DNA of 64,000 bases, taken from the NCBI RefSeq assembly GCF_019297835.1, contig NZ_CP079203.1, forward strand, positions 3,028,501-3,092,500, written 5' to 3'. A model generated the notes under the pieces. The model was not told where the DNA came from. It was given only the letters and a program-made list of their open reading frames with translations, and made no database searches. A program made the translations under genes and the position numbers. The stretch is from Sphingomonas sanguinis. Its GTDB lineage: Bacteria; Pseudomonadota; Alphaproteobacteria; Sphingomonadales; Sphingomonadaceae. Positions 35,351 through 44,139 of this stretch are shown here, piece after piece (the stretch's first letter is position 1; each line of letters opens with the position of its first letter).

Positions 35351-36001
35351 ATGTCTTCGATCCGGCTCTTCTACAGCGACGGTGCCTGCTCGCTTGCGCC
35401 GCATATCGCGCTGGAGGAGACAGGCGCATCCTTCGAGCCGGTCCGCGTCGACATGGCGTCGGGCGAACAACGGTCGGCAGAGTTCCTCCGCATCAATCCC
35501 AAAGGGCGCGTGCCTGCGCTGGCCGTCGATGACTGGGTGCTGACGGAGAACCCGGCAATCCTCCAGTTCATCGCGCGCTCGTTTCCGCATGCAGGACTGT
35601 GGCCGGACCAATTGCGCGATCAGGCGCGGGTGGCGGAGTGGCTGGCGTGGATCGCTTCCACCGTCCATGTCGCCTATGCCCATGTTCGGCGCGCGGAACG
35701 CTATGCCGCCAGCGACGCGGCGCTGGAGGACGTGCGTGCCAAGGGCCTCCAGACCTGCCGCGACCTATGGCAGGCGGTTGATGCCCGGCTCGGCGACGGA
35801 CCGTGGGCGATCGGCGAGCATTATAGCGTCGCGGATGCCTATCTGCTGGTCTTCTGGACCTGGGGGCGCGGGGCCTACCTCGGCTTCGATATGGCGAACG
35901 ATTGTCCGCACTGGACCGCGCATGCCCGGCGGATGGGACTGCGCCCCGCCGTGCAGCGGGCCTTCGAGCGCGAAGGGCTGGCATTGCCTGCTGGCGGCTA
36001 G
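35351..36001 (+). CDS. Glutathione S-transferase
   Basis: 216 residues. ATG 35351 is chosen since AGGAG lies 7 nt upstream; an ATG at 35336 is in frame. The thioredoxin-like N-terminal domain includes RLFYSDGACSLAPHIALEE (about 4-22), the bacterial beta-class GST opening with the SLAPHI motif, and NPKGRVPALAVDDWVLTEN (cis-Pro and ESPAIL-type region, about 48-70). The alpha-helical C-terminal domain has YSVADAYLLVFWTWG (about 158-172). Probable glutathione conjugation or detoxification; substrate unknown. Confidence 0.88.
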   Translation: MSSIRLFYSDGACSLAPHIALEETGASFEPVRVDMASGEQRSAEFLRINPKGRVPALAVDDWVLTENPAILQFIARSFPHAGLWPDQLRDQARVAEWLAWIASTVHVAYAHVRRAERYAASDAALEDVRAKGLQTCRDLWQAVDARLGDGPWAIGEHYSVADAYLLVFWTWGRGAYLGFDMANDCPHWTAHARRMGLRPAVQRAFEREGLALPAGG

Positions 36002-36418
36002 GCACCGTCGGTGCGGCACCGGCATGCAGCTCGACGACATCAACGACTCTGATGCGAGGGGAACACCGTCGTATCATAGGAAGGACAGTTGCGCTCGCAA
36101 GCGACGTATGACGGCTCGGGCGCCGTCATCGTCATGGACGCGCCAAAGGAACTGGGCGGCTGCATCGTCGGCATCATGGGCATTGTCGGCCGATCCATGG
36201 ATATCGACATTCCCGGAGCGACAACGACGATCACCAAGGGACATGGCGAACGCGCCCCGTCGCTGAATATCTGCTGGAGGATGTCGCATCAGGCCGAGCC
36301 GTCCTCGTCGCGGCGGTCGCCGGCGCGCAATTAATGGCCGGAAGCCGCGACGATATCAGCCTGTTCGACAGCCTCGTCATTGCCTATCGCGAGGCGGGCC
36401 TTCTGCCGTCATAGCGTA
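36002..36418 (+). other. Stretch with a possible gene remnant
   Basis: One plus frame reads RTRPVAEYLLEDVASGRAVL then VAAVAGAQLMAG and ends LFDSLVIAYREAGLLPS with TAG at 36412-36414. This looks like a genuine C-terminus, but upstream the frame degenerates and no start is evident. Another frame (36089-36334) reads GSGAVIVMDAPKELGGCIVG. I do not recognise the family. Likely a decayed gene, convergent with the HxlR gene. Confidence 0.4.
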
Positions 36419-36805
36419 TCAGCAACCCTGCCCCGCATCATATCGGGCGCGGGCGTCCTGTATATTTCGCTGCTGGGCATTCGCCCACAGGGTGAGCGCC
36501 ATGACCGGCTCGAGCAGCGAGCGTCCGACGTCGGTCAGTGCGTAATCGACGCGTGGCGGGATCGTCGGAAACATGGTGCGGCTCACCAGGCCGTCGCGCT
36601 CCAGTCCACGCAGCGTGATCGTCAGCATGCGCTGCGAGATGCCGTCGATCCGACGCCGCAACTCGTTGAAGCGCACCGGTCCGTCCTTGAGCGACGCGAT
36701 GATGTAGAGGCTCCATTTGTCGCCGACGAGATCGAGGATCTCGCGAACCATCCGGCAGTCGTTGGCTTCGTCGGGGGCGGGAAAATCGATGTCACCTGGT
36801 GTCAC
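36419..36805 (-). CDS. HxlR-family transcriptional regulator
   Basis: 128 residues starting GTG 36805 with GAAGG about 9 nt upstream. A winged-helix HxlR domain: CRMVREILDLVGDKWSLYII (about 17-36, with the conserved Cys), RFNELRRRIDGISQRMLTITL (recognition helix, about 45-65) and VDYALTDVGRSLLEPV (wing and end, about 85-100). HxlR proteins often sense electrophiles or redox state through the N-terminal Cys. Divergent from an NAD(P)-binding protein gene, with a palindrome between them. Confidence 0.9.
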   Translation of the reverse strand: MTPGDIDFPAPDEANDCRMVREILDLVGDKWSLYIIASLKDGPVRFNELRRRIDGISQRMLTITLRGLERDGLVSRTMFPTIPPRVDYALTDVGRSLLEPVMALTLWANAQQRNIQDARARYDAGQGC

Positions 36806-36852
36806 GAGAGTGCCTTCTTGCGAGGAGCGGATCGGTCACTTTAATAGCGTCG

Positions 36853-36867
36853 GTAACAATTGGTTAC
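36853..36867. promoter_or_regulatory. Candidate HxlR operator
   Basis: GTAAC (36853-36857) and GTTAC (36863-36867) are perfect inverted arms around AATTG. The site lies between the divergent HxlR and oxidoreductase genes, 48 bp from the regulator start, fitting an autoregulated operator. Confidence 0.55.
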
Positions 36868-36987
36868 TACTCGCTCCATCGGTGCCACCATGAATAGCAT
36901 GTGTCTCATTCTATCGAGCCCGCTTCGCTTCGCTCCGGAAGCAGCCGCTTCCCGGCAATCCACGAACCGTGACGCGGGAAGGACGAT

Positions 36988-37635
36988 ATGATGAAGATCG
37001 CCGTCTTCGGCGGTACCGGCCCGACCGGACGCCACATCATCGAAGAGGCGCTGGGTCGCGGCCATACGCTGTCCGTCTACACGCGCGATGCCGCAAAGCT
37101 CGCGGGCTATGCCGGCCGGATCGACATCGTCATCGGCGACCTGAAGGACCGTGATGCGATCAAGACGTGCATCGCCGGTGCCGACGCGGTGATCAGCGCG
37201 CTCGGCCCCAACAGCCTGACGTCGCGCGAGAAGCGGCCGATCATGCAGGGTGTCGGCACGATCATCTCCGTCATGGAGGAACTGCACGTTCGTCGGTTGA
37301 TCCAGATCTCGACGGCCGCCTATCGTGACCCCAAGGACGGCTTCGACTGGAAGTCGCGCGCCTTCACGCTGCTGTTCCGCCTGATCGTGCGCAATGCGTT
37401 CGACGACATCCAGGCGACTGCCGACCTCGTGAGCCGGTCGCGGCTCGACTGGACGCTGGTGCGCATTCCCAATCTCAAGGACGGGTCTGCCACCGGCGGG
37501 GTGGAGGTCGGCTGGTACGGCCGGACGAAGCTGGCCACGAAATTGTCGCGCGGCAATCTCGCCCGGTTCCTGATCGATCAGGCGACCGCGAAGGACCTGG
37601 TGCGCAAGGCGCCCGCGATTGCCGATCGCCTGTGA
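36988..37635 (+). CDS. NAD(P)-binding NmrA-like oxidoreductase
   Basis: 215 residues (ATG 36988; a second ATG at 36991). The Rossmann start KIAVFGGTGPTGRHIIEEAL carries the atypical-SDR GxxGxxG pattern, followed by GDLKDRDAI (about 50) and GADAVISALGP (about 68). No Tyr-x3-Lys pair is evident, so it is likely a regulator-like or reductase NmrA/YwnB-type protein rather than a classical SDR. First gene of a probable stress operon under the HxlR regulator; it overlaps the next frame at TGATG, although the next RBS-supported start is 27 nt downstream. Confidence 0.82.
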   Translation: MMKIAVFGGTGPTGRHIIEEALGRGHTLSVYTRDAAKLAGYAGRIDIVIGDLKDRDAIKTCIAGADAVISALGPNSLTSREKRPIMQGVGTIISVMEELHVRRLIQISTAAYRDPKDGFDWKSRAFTLLFRLIVRNAFDDIQATADLVSRSRLDWTLVRIPNLKDGSATGGVEVGWYGRTKLATKLSRGNLARFLIDQATAKDLVRKAPAIADRL

Positions 37636-37661
37636 TGACCGACCATCGGAAGGGCAGCATC

Positions 37662-38303
37662 ATGCTGAACATCGACCTGTATACCGAGATCACCTGCCCC
37701 TGGTGCATCATCGGGCACCACCGTCTCGACAAGGTGTTGGCGGAGCGCTTCCCCGACCTGGCGGTCGCCATCCGCCAGCATCCGGTGCTGCTGCTGCCCG
37801 ACGCACCGGCGGAGGGTCTGTACATCGCCGATCTGCTCCGCTCGCGCTACGGCGTAACCGATCCCGCAGCCGCGTTCGCCCGGCCGCAGGCGGAAGCGCG
37901 CGCCTCCGGCTTCGACCTCGATCTCGGTCGCCAGCCCCGGACGTACCGGACGCAGGCGGCGCATGGGCTGATCCTGGCGACCGCCGGGCGGGATACGCAG
38001 CACGCCCTCGCCGTCGCGATCACCGATGCGTACTTCCTCGAGGGGCAGAACATTTCGGACGCCGAGGTCCTCGCCGATATCGCGGCCCGCCACGAGTTCG
38101 CGCGCGAGGAGGCCCGCGCGATCGCGCTCGACCCCGAGCAGCACCGGCGGGTCGAGCAGGAGGCGGCGCGGTCGGCGGCCGCCGGGGTCCGATCGGTGCC
38201 GCATTTCGTCTTCGGCGGGCGCATCGCCATCACCGGCGGGCGCAGCGAGGACGAAATCGCGTCGGCCATCCGTCAGGCTGCCGCCTCCCCGGCGACCGCC
38301 TGA
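37662..38303 (+). CDS. DsbA/FrnE-family thiol oxidoreductase
   Basis: 213 residues. ATG 37662 has GGAAGGG 7 nt upstream; ATG 37635 overlapping the previous stop is possible. The thioredoxin-fold active site is TEITCPWCIIGHHRLDKVL (C-P-W-C, about residues 11-14) with the helical insertion and the C-terminal cis-Pro loop GVRSVPHFVFGGRIAITGG (about 183-201). There is no signal peptide, as in cytoplasmic FrnE-like proteins. Role probably disulphide or electrophile stress, matching the HxlR neighbour. Confidence 0.88.
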   Translation: MLNIDLYTEITCPWCIIGHHRLDKVLAERFPDLAVAIRQHPVLLLPDAPAEGLYIADLLRSRYGVTDPAAAFARPQAEARASGFDLDLGRQPRTYRTQAAHGLILATAGRDTQHALAVAITDAYFLEGQNISDAEVLADIAARHEFAREEARAIALDPEQHRRVEQEAARSAAAGVRSVPHFVFGGRIAITGGRSEDEIASAIRQAAASPATA

Positions 38304-38348
38304 CCACGATCCGGCGACCGGGATCATAGCGATACAGGAAGGTTATCC

Positions 38349-39275
38349 GTGCAGCATAAGGGATTCACGGCGACCGACGTGCCCGACCAGACCGGTAGAT
38401 GCTTCATCGTCACCGGCGCGAACACTGGCATCGGCTTCGAGGTGGCGAGCGTGCTGGCACAGCGGAATGCCCGCGTGCTGCTCGCCTGCCGCGACGAGGC
38501 GAAGGCCGCCGATGCGATGCGCCACATCCGCCGCAAGCTCCCAGACGCCGACCTCGCCTTCCTGCCGCTCGACCTAGGCGATCTTGGGAGCGTGCGACGG
38601 GCGGCGGAACTGGCCACCCGCGAACCGCGGGTCGACGTGCTGATCAATAATGCCGGTGTGCAAGACCCGAAGCTCAGGCGCACGGTGCAGGGGTTCGAGC
38701 AGACGTTCGGCGTCAACCACCTCGGCTGCTTCGCGTTCACGGCGCTCATAATGCCGAAGCTCATGGAGACGCCTGGATCGCGCATCGTCGTCACCAGCAG
38801 CGGGCAGCACAAGAGGGCAAGGATCGCGTGGGACGACCTCGACGCGCAGAAGAGCTACAAGTGGCTGCCGCGCTATGCCGCCAGCAAGCTCGCCAACCTG
38901 CTCTTCGTCTTCGAACTGGACCGGCGACTGCGGGCGGCGAGCGCGCCGGTGACGGCGGTGGCGTGTCATCCGGGTCTGGTCGGATCGGGTCTTGCCCGGA
39001 ACAGTTGGTGGGGCAACACCGTGATGTCCCTGATCGGTGTGCTGTTTGCCACGCCCGCCATGGGCGCCTGGGGTGCGCTGCACGCGGCGACGGGGCCGGT
39101 GAAGCCCGGAGGCTATTATGGACCGACCGGCGTCGCGGGGTTGCGCGGTCCATCCGGGGAGAGCAGCGTCTCCAATGACGCAAGGAACCCGCAGCTAGCG
39201 ACGCGCCTGTGGGATGTCTCTATGGAGATGACCGGGATCGATCCTGGTCTGCCTTCTGCCGACAGACGGTCGTAA
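38349..39275 (+). CDS. Short-chain dehydrogenase (retinol-dehydrogenase-like)
   Basis: 308 residues, GTG start at 38349 with AGGAAGG about 8 nt upstream. SDR signatures: TGANTGIGFEVASVLA (about 23-38), NNAG (about 101), VVTSSGQHK (catalytic Ser, about 148) and YAASK (Tyr-x3-Lys, about 177). The length and the C-terminal extension (PGGYYGPTG) suit WWOX/retinol-dehydrogenase-type SDRs. Substrate unknown. It follows the DsbA-like gene by 45 bp in the same direction. Confidence 0.9.
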   Translation: MQHKGFTATDVPDQTGRCFIVTGANTGIGFEVASVLAQRNARVLLACRDEAKAADAMRHIRRKLPDADLAFLPLDLGDLGSVRRAAELATREPRVDVLINNAGVQDPKLRRTVQGFEQTFGVNHLGCFAFTALIMPKLMETPGSRIVVTSSGQHKRARIAWDDLDAQKSYKWLPRYAASKLANLLFVFELDRRLRAASAPVTAVACHPGLVGSGLARNSWWGNTVMSLIGVLFATPAMGAWGALHAATGPVKPGGYYGPTGVAGLRGPSGESSVSNDARNPQLATRLWDVSMEMTGIDPGLPSADRRS

Positions 39276-39326
39276 CGCCGTCGGCACGATGATGATCTCC
39301 CGTCCCCGACAGAGGCGATCCGGTGG

Positions 39327-39668
39327 TCAGTTCACGACGTTCCGGATCGTCTGGACGGGTACGTCCCCGTCATTGACAGAGGTATAGGCCTTCCCGATTG
39401 CGACGGCTCGCGATCCTGCGGATTGAACGCTTCGAGCAATCGCATCAGCCGGCCGTCGGCTGGTTCGTCCACCACCGCGAACGTCCGATCTCCGCGCCAT
39501 GTCGACGCCGTCGCGGCGAAAGGGCCAGCCCGACTTGGCGCGCAGGAAGTTGAAGCTGTGGCCATTGTGCCGGAAGAGGTCTTCGGGCTGCTCCGGCGTC
39601 GCATACCGCGCGGGATAGTTCGGCGAGGCGAATGCTGAAGTCGATCGAAATGAGAATGCGCTATTGAT
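39327..39668 (-). pseudogene. LysR-type regulator effector-domain remnant
   Basis: The minus strand reads FASPNYPARYATPEQPEDLF, RHNGHSFNFLRAKSGWPFRR, then a frame change to VVDEPADGRLMRLLEAFNPQ. This is the LysR pattern (ASPxYLARHGTPxxPEDL...RLVRVLEDF). No DNA-binding domain is present because the truncated MFS gene begins at 39661. 39276-39326 holds nothing I can identify. Confidence 0.65.
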
Positions 39669-40338
39669 CTTTTCCGCATAGCGCCTCTCTCCGGTGCAAC
39701 GGCAGGTGAAGCGTGGCTCCCCAAAATAACAAGGCGGCTGCGCTGAATGCTGCGCCGAGCATGGACACGCCGGACCATCCCGCCTGGGCATATGCCATCG
39801 TTGAGGTGCTGGCTCCCAAGGCGCTCCCGATGGAATAGAACACCATATAGCCGCCGAGGAGACGGTTGCCGGCTTCGGGATGGCGTTCGAATATGATGCT
39901 CTGATTGGTGACATGAACGGCCTGTACGGCAAGGTCGAGCACCACGACGCCTGCCAGCAGCAAGGGCGGCGACACCGGCAAGAGTGCGATCAATCCCCAT
40001 GAGGCCAGCAACAGCGCGAGCGAAACCCCGCTGGTCCATGGACCGAAGCCGCGATCGGCAAGCCGACCCGCACCGTTCGCGGCCAGCGCCCCCGCCATGC
40101 CGACCAGGCCGAACAAGCCGATCTGGCTATGGGAATAGGAAAAGGGCGGTGTGCTGAGCGGCAGGACCAGCGCTGTCCAGAAGGTGCTGAACGTGGCGAA
40201 GATCAGCAGGGCCAGAAGGCTGCGAACCAGCAATATCCTGTCGCGAAGAAAGAGAACCGGAATTGAGCGGAGGGTGGCGATGTACCCATCGGTGTTTTCC
40301 GGCGAAGGTTGTCGCGGCAGGATGCGGATGTGAGCCAA
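39661..40338 (-). pseudogene. MFS transporter, N-terminal half missing
   Basis: A 225-residue frame starting at a chance ATG inside what is normally the central loop (LRSIPVLFLRDRILLVRSLL) and holding only the last six transmembrane helices: FSTFWTALVLPLSTPPF, GLFGLVGMAGALAANGAGRL, VVVLDLAVQAVHVTNQSIIF. Full members of this drug-efflux-like MFS family have about 400 residues. No N-terminal half exists upstream because the siderophore receptor gene ends at 40412. Probably a truncated, inactive gene. Confidence 0.75.
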
Positions 40339-40411
40339 GGTGCGTAATGAAGCAGGCGGCCATCACGGATGTGCCCCGCGATGGCCGTGCCAGAACGCCA
40401 GATTGTTCAAA

Positions 40412-42547
40412 TCACAGGGCGTAGCGCAGGCTGAGCAATGCGGTTCGCGGCGCGCCGAAGTAGCAGCCGGTGGCGGAGATGCAGGTCTTGAGATAGCGCC
40501 GGTCGAAGACATTGCTGACGTTCAGCGCCAGGTTGGCGCCCTTCAGCGCCGGCGACACCGAAGCCAGGTCGAACCGCAGCGCCGCATCGGCAATGGTCGC
40601 GGCGGGGATGCGATAGAGGTTGGCGGCATCGCCGTATAGCGAACCGAAATAGGTCACGCCGGCGCCGATCCCTACGCCCTTCAATACGCCCGATGGGAAG
40701 CTATAGTCCGCGCGCGCCGATGCTTGATGGTCGGGAACGAATGCCAGCGCATTGCCCTGGATCGACGCGCCGGCGGCGTTGCGGTTGGCCCGCAGCACCT
40801 TGGATTCGCTATAGGCATAGGAGGCGATGAGGTTGAGCCCACGAACGGGTGTGAACTTGGCCTCCGCCTCCACGCCACGCACCCGTGCTTCGCCGGTCTG
40901 GGTGTTGAAGCGGATGTCGACCGGATCGGGGGTCGTCACGTTCGTCTGGCGAAGATCGAACGCGGCAAGCGTGACGAGGCCCGGCAGATGGCGGAACTGG
41001 TATTTGACGCCGCCTTCCCATTGCTTGCCGAGCGACGGGGCGAAGGCTTGCCCCAGCCGATCCGTGCCGGCGGTCGGCTGGAACGAGGTGCCGTAGCTGG
41101 CGTAGGCGGCCAGGTCGTTCAGCAACTGATAGGTCAGGCCGACCCGCCCCGTGAACTGGCGGTCGCTCTGGCGGGCCTGGGTCTGCCGGTTGCTCGCGAC
41201 CGTCAAGCTGTTGGTCGTGCTGTCAGCCCAGTCATAGCGACCGCTCGCCAGCAACGACAGTCGGCCCAGGCTGCCGTTATACTGCCCGTAAATGCCCGTT
41301 TGGTCGCGGTTCTGCTGGATCGTCGTTGCGATCGGTGGCCGCACCGTCCCGCGGGTGTAGACCGGCGCGAACACGTCGATCGAGGGCACCAGCCGCAGCG
41401 CGCTTTCGTCATAGCGGGCGCGCTCATACTGGTAATCAAGACCGATCAGCACGTCATGCGTTACCTCGCCCGTGCGTCCACGCAGGTGCAGTCGCGTGTC
41501 GGTCGTCCAGACATGGCTGCGTTCCGGAAAGGCCCAGGCATAGCGGCTGAGGGTCCGGTTATCCGCCGCCAGCGCGATGCCCTGCACGCGCTGGGTGTCG
41601 GTCGTGACATCGGCATAGCGGATATTCTGCTCGAACCGCAGCGCCTCGCTCAAATCACGGCGCAGCTCGATCCCGGCCGTGAATTGTTCGTTCCGGAAGT
41701 GATCATAGCTGGGATCGCCGATGAAGAGGCTGCGGCTGATCTGCCCCACCGGATTGGCCCGCAGCGTCCCGACCACCGGCAGTGCGGGCGGCGCGCCCCC
41801 GCCGTCGGACACGATCTTCTGATATTGCCCCAACAGGGTAATCGACGTGCGGTCATCCGGCGCGAAGCGCAATGCGGGGGCGATGAAGACCCGCTTTTCG
41901 TTGAGATAGTCGGTCGGGGTATCGCTCGTCCGGACAAGGCCGGTCAGGCGATAGGACAAGGCGGTGTCTCCGATCGGCCCGCCGAAATCGATCCCGCCCT
42001 GGAAGCGGTCGAACGATCCGGCCTGCAGCAAGACTTCGTGCAGCGGCTGGTCCGTCGGACGTTTGCTGACCATGTTGATAAGGCCGCCCGGCGCGCTCTG
42101 GCCGTAAAGTGAGGAAGCGGGGCCCTTCAGCACCTCGATCCGCTCCAGGCCATAAGGCTCGACGCGGATCTGTGCATAGCCGCGTGCGCCGAATGGCAAC
42201 CTCATGCCGTCGAGGTATCGCACCGGATTGAAGCCGCGAACGATGATCCAGTCGTGGCGCACGTCGGTGTCGCCATATTGGCCGACGACACCCGGTGTGT
42301 TCTGGATGGCCTGTGTCAGGCTCTGAACGCCGCGCACCGCGATTTCCTCGGCGGTGATCGTATTGATTGCCTGCGGGGTCAGCAGGATGGGCAGGTCGGA
42401 CTTCGATCCGCTCGACGTTTCGATCGGATAGGGCCTCGCCGTGACCACGATGTCCTGATCCTCCTCCGCCTTGGACAGAGGCTGGGCATGGGCAGCTTGC
42501 GTCGCGGATGCGATGCACGCGACGAGCGCGACGGAACGGACCTTCAT
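40412..42547 (-). CDS. TonB-dependent siderophore receptor (FhuA-like)
   Basis: 711 residues. ATG 42547 follows AGGGGGAAT on the minus strand. A signal peptide (about 1-22, ending AHAQ) precedes DIVVTARPYPIETSSGSKSD. The plug shows VRGFNPVRYLDGMRLPFG, RIEVLKGPASSLYGQSAPGG and NMVSKRPT (about 100-170). The barrel ends FGAPRTALLSLRYAL. The two Cys in KTCISATGCYFGAPRT near the C-terminus resemble those of ferrichrome-type receptors. A strong Fur-box-like sequence sits 13 bp upstream. No other siderophore genes adjoin. Confidence 0.9.
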   Translation of the reverse strand: MKVRSVALVACIASATQAAHAQPLSKAEEDQDIVVTARPYPIETSSGSKSDLPILLTPQAINTITAEEIAVRGVQSLTQAIQNTPGVVGQYGDTDVRHDWIIVRGFNPVRYLDGMRLPFGARGYAQIRVEPYGLERIEVLKGPASSLYGQSAPGGLINMVSKRPTDQPLHEVLLQAGSFDRFQGGIDFGGPIGDTALSYRLTGLVRTSDTPTDYLNEKRVFIAPALRFAPDDRTSITLLGQYQKIVSDGGGAPPALPVVGTLRANPVGQISRSLFIGDPSYDHFRNEQFTAGIELRRDLSEALRFEQNIRYADVTTDTQRVQGIALAADNRTLSRYAWAFPERSHVWTTDTRLHLRGRTGEVTHDVLIGLDYQYERARYDESALRLVPSIDVFAPVYTRGTVRPPIATTIQQNRDQTGIYGQYNGSLGRLSLLASGRYDWADSTTNSLTVASNRQTQARQSDRQFTGRVGLTYQLLNDLAAYASYGTSFQPTAGTDRLGQAFAPSLGKQWEGGVKYQFRHLPGLVTLAAFDLRQTNVTTPDPVDIRFNTQTGEARVRGVEAEAKFTPVRGLNLIASYAYSESKVLRANRNAAGASIQGNALAFVPDHQASARADYSFPSGVLKGVGIGAGVTYFGSLYGDAANLYRIPAATIADAALRFDLASVSPALKGANLALNVSNVFDRRYLKTCISATGCYFGAPRTALLSLRYAL

Positions 42548-42559
42548 TATTCCCCCTAA

Positions 42560-42580
42560 AATGATAACGACTCGCGTTAG
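42560..42580 (-). promoter_or_regulatory. Fur box
   Basis: Read on the minus strand as CTAACGCGAGTCGTTATCAT, the site matches the classical Fur pattern (AATGCGAAT-ATT-CTCATT type) with few differences. Its position just upstream of a siderophore receptor start predicts iron repression. Confidence 0.6.
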
Positions 42581-42893
42581 CGTATTATCGAGGGTAAGGT
42601 CAATCGGCGTTGCCGAACCGATTCGGCGAGCACTCCCCGGGGAAAGGACGAAGGTTCGAGACCATCGGCACCTTCCTATTTGTGAAGTGAAAAACCGTCG
42701 CCTGGATCGACGTCTTGTGCAGCCAATTGACGATCGCGGCAGCATGCCGAGCTGGCCCACTCTGACAGAATGACGGTCGTTTCGACGCTACCGACCGCTT
42801 CGATCGACTAGGGCACGTCTGCATTTGAAGAATTCCCATTCGAGGTGAATTTTGATTCAAGGCTGGCGAAGTAGCCGAGCCTTGAGCAGACGC
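42581..42893. other. Gene-poor stretch
   Basis: No intact gene is visible between the receptor promoter and the IS5-like remnant. GAGGTGAATTTTGATTCAAG (about 42841-42860) looks like an IS5-type terminal sequence preceding the transposase remnant. Confidence 0.4.
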
Positions 42894-42976
42894 ACGCTGA
42901 CGGATGAACGATGGGAGCGGATTGCTGGATATCTCCCGGGCCTTGAGGGGACATGCGGCTGCAGCGGCGTGGACAC
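42894..42976 (+). pseudogene. IS5-family transposase N-terminal remnant
   Basis: The frame reads TLTDERWERIAGYLPGLEG followed by SGVDTGRW, the standard opening of IS5/IS427 transposases (LTDEQWERIAPLLPG...RD). It breaks off after about 28 codons into unrelated sequence. Confidence 0.75.
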
Positions 42977-43310
42977 CGGCCGGTGGCGTCCTCGTGTGCG
43001 TCTCGCGGCTGGACGAGATCGAGACGTATTTCGGCAACGCAGGCCTCGACCAGAATGACTTTGCGGTCCTCACGAGCGATAAGGCTCGTAACGAGCTAGG
43101 GGCGCCACCCGAACTCCACGATGCCGCCCCGATTATGTTTGTCACGCAACAGCGCCTTAAGCCTGGGCGGGGCTCAACACCCATGGCTGGTCTGTCAGAG
43201 CCCTTCTATCAACGGCATCCCCGTGCACTTCGCATCTGGGACGAAAGTGCCGAGCTGGGTGATCAGGCCTCTCCTAGGGTTGATGACCTAGGGGCGCTTC
43301 TCGGGCCTCT
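42976..43310 (+). pseudogene. Helicase-like gene fragment
   Basis: The plus frame reads GGVLVCVSRLDEIETYFG, FAVLTSDKARNELG, APIMFVTQQRLKPG and ALRIWDESAEL. This resembles the central ATPase part of helicase-like proteins carried by integrated elements (VTQQ box, then a DE-containing RIWDE motif). Neither the Walker A region nor the C-terminal domain is present; the frame runs into antisense of the integrase remnant. Family assignment is from memory of similar mobile-element proteins. Confidence 0.5.
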
Positions 43311-43374
43311 CCGCATCTCCAAGCCCAAACTGGCGGCGGGCATTCAAGGATTGATGCTGGAAGCGTGGCAAGCT

Positions 43375-43869
43375 GAGCCGGGGGCGGTGCTGACTGTCCC
43401 AGCGGGCCTCACTGTCCCCTCCCATCGCAAGGATAGCCTCGCTGACGTGAAGCGGGACTTGGTGGGCCTGGGAGGGGCGGATGAAGTCCGATAGAAGCTC
43501 TTCCCAGCCTGCCAAGAGCTGATCAGCATATTCGCCGCCGCCCGTTGTCAGGCTGGCTTCTTCGTATAGATGCCAGTCCACCTCAAAGACGTGAGCAAGG
43601 TGCGCAATCTGAGCGGGGGTGGGCTTGTCGTACTTCTGCGTCGCAAGCTTCTCGGCCTTCGCGACCGTATCAAACCATAGGCGAGCGGCTTCGCTGTAAC
43701 GTGCGACCGTCGCGGGATTGCTCAAATCAGTCCCCGCAAGCGAGCGTTTCAGCTCGGTCGGACTGCCTGGAATGAAGGGGCGAAGCTCAGGCGGATAGAC
43801 CCGCCGATAGCTCAAGCGGCCGGTACGTTTGTCGGCCTGTACGTGCTGATATTCTACTGAAATACCCAT
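43375..43869 (-). pseudogene. Tyrosine-recombinase (phage-type integrase) N-terminal fragment
   Basis: An open frame of 193 codons (43288-43869). The first ~160 read like an integrase N-terminal region: VEYQHVQADKRTGRLSYRRV then YPPELRPFIPG, ELKRSLAGTDLSNPATVARY and SEAARLWFDTVAKAEKLA. No catalytic domain (R...HxxR...Y) follows. It starts 80 bp from the 3' end of tRNA-Leu, the usual position for a tRNA-site integrase, so this is the residue of an integrative element. Confidence 0.7.
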
Positions 43870-43948
43870 GCTCGCATGTACCCCGTGATGTACCGCCTGA
43901 GCGGCTGATAGTCACGGTTTTCTGCGATCCCTCTGCATGAGAGGGGGG

Positions 43949-44035
43949 TGGTGCCCAGAAGAGGACTCGAACCTCCACGACCTTGCGATCGCCAGCACCT
44001 GAAGCTGGTGCGTCTACCAATTCCGCCATCTGGGC
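43949..44035 (-). tRNA. tRNA-Leu (anticodon CAG)
   Basis: The reverse strand folds with acceptor GCCCAGA/TCTGGGC, D arm GGCGGAATTGGTAGACGC, anticodon stem CCAGC/GCTGG with loop TTCAGGT (anticodon CAG), a long variable arm (GATCGCAAGGTC region) as in class II tRNAs, T loop GTTCGAGTC and encoded CCA. Its 3' end faces the integrase remnant. Confidence 0.95.
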
Positions 44036-44139
44036 ACGGGGTAGGCCCGCGCCTTTAGGGTAGGGTTCGAATCCTTGTCAACGGCTTTTTTGCGAGGCAA
44101 AGGGGCGAGGCACAAAAAATCTGGCGAATAAGGACGGTC

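Noticed and set aside
39327..39932. 201-codon frame spanning the LysR remnant and the MFS fragment
   Set aside because: Only the 39327-39668 part is LysR-like; the rest is a shadow of the truncated MFS gene.
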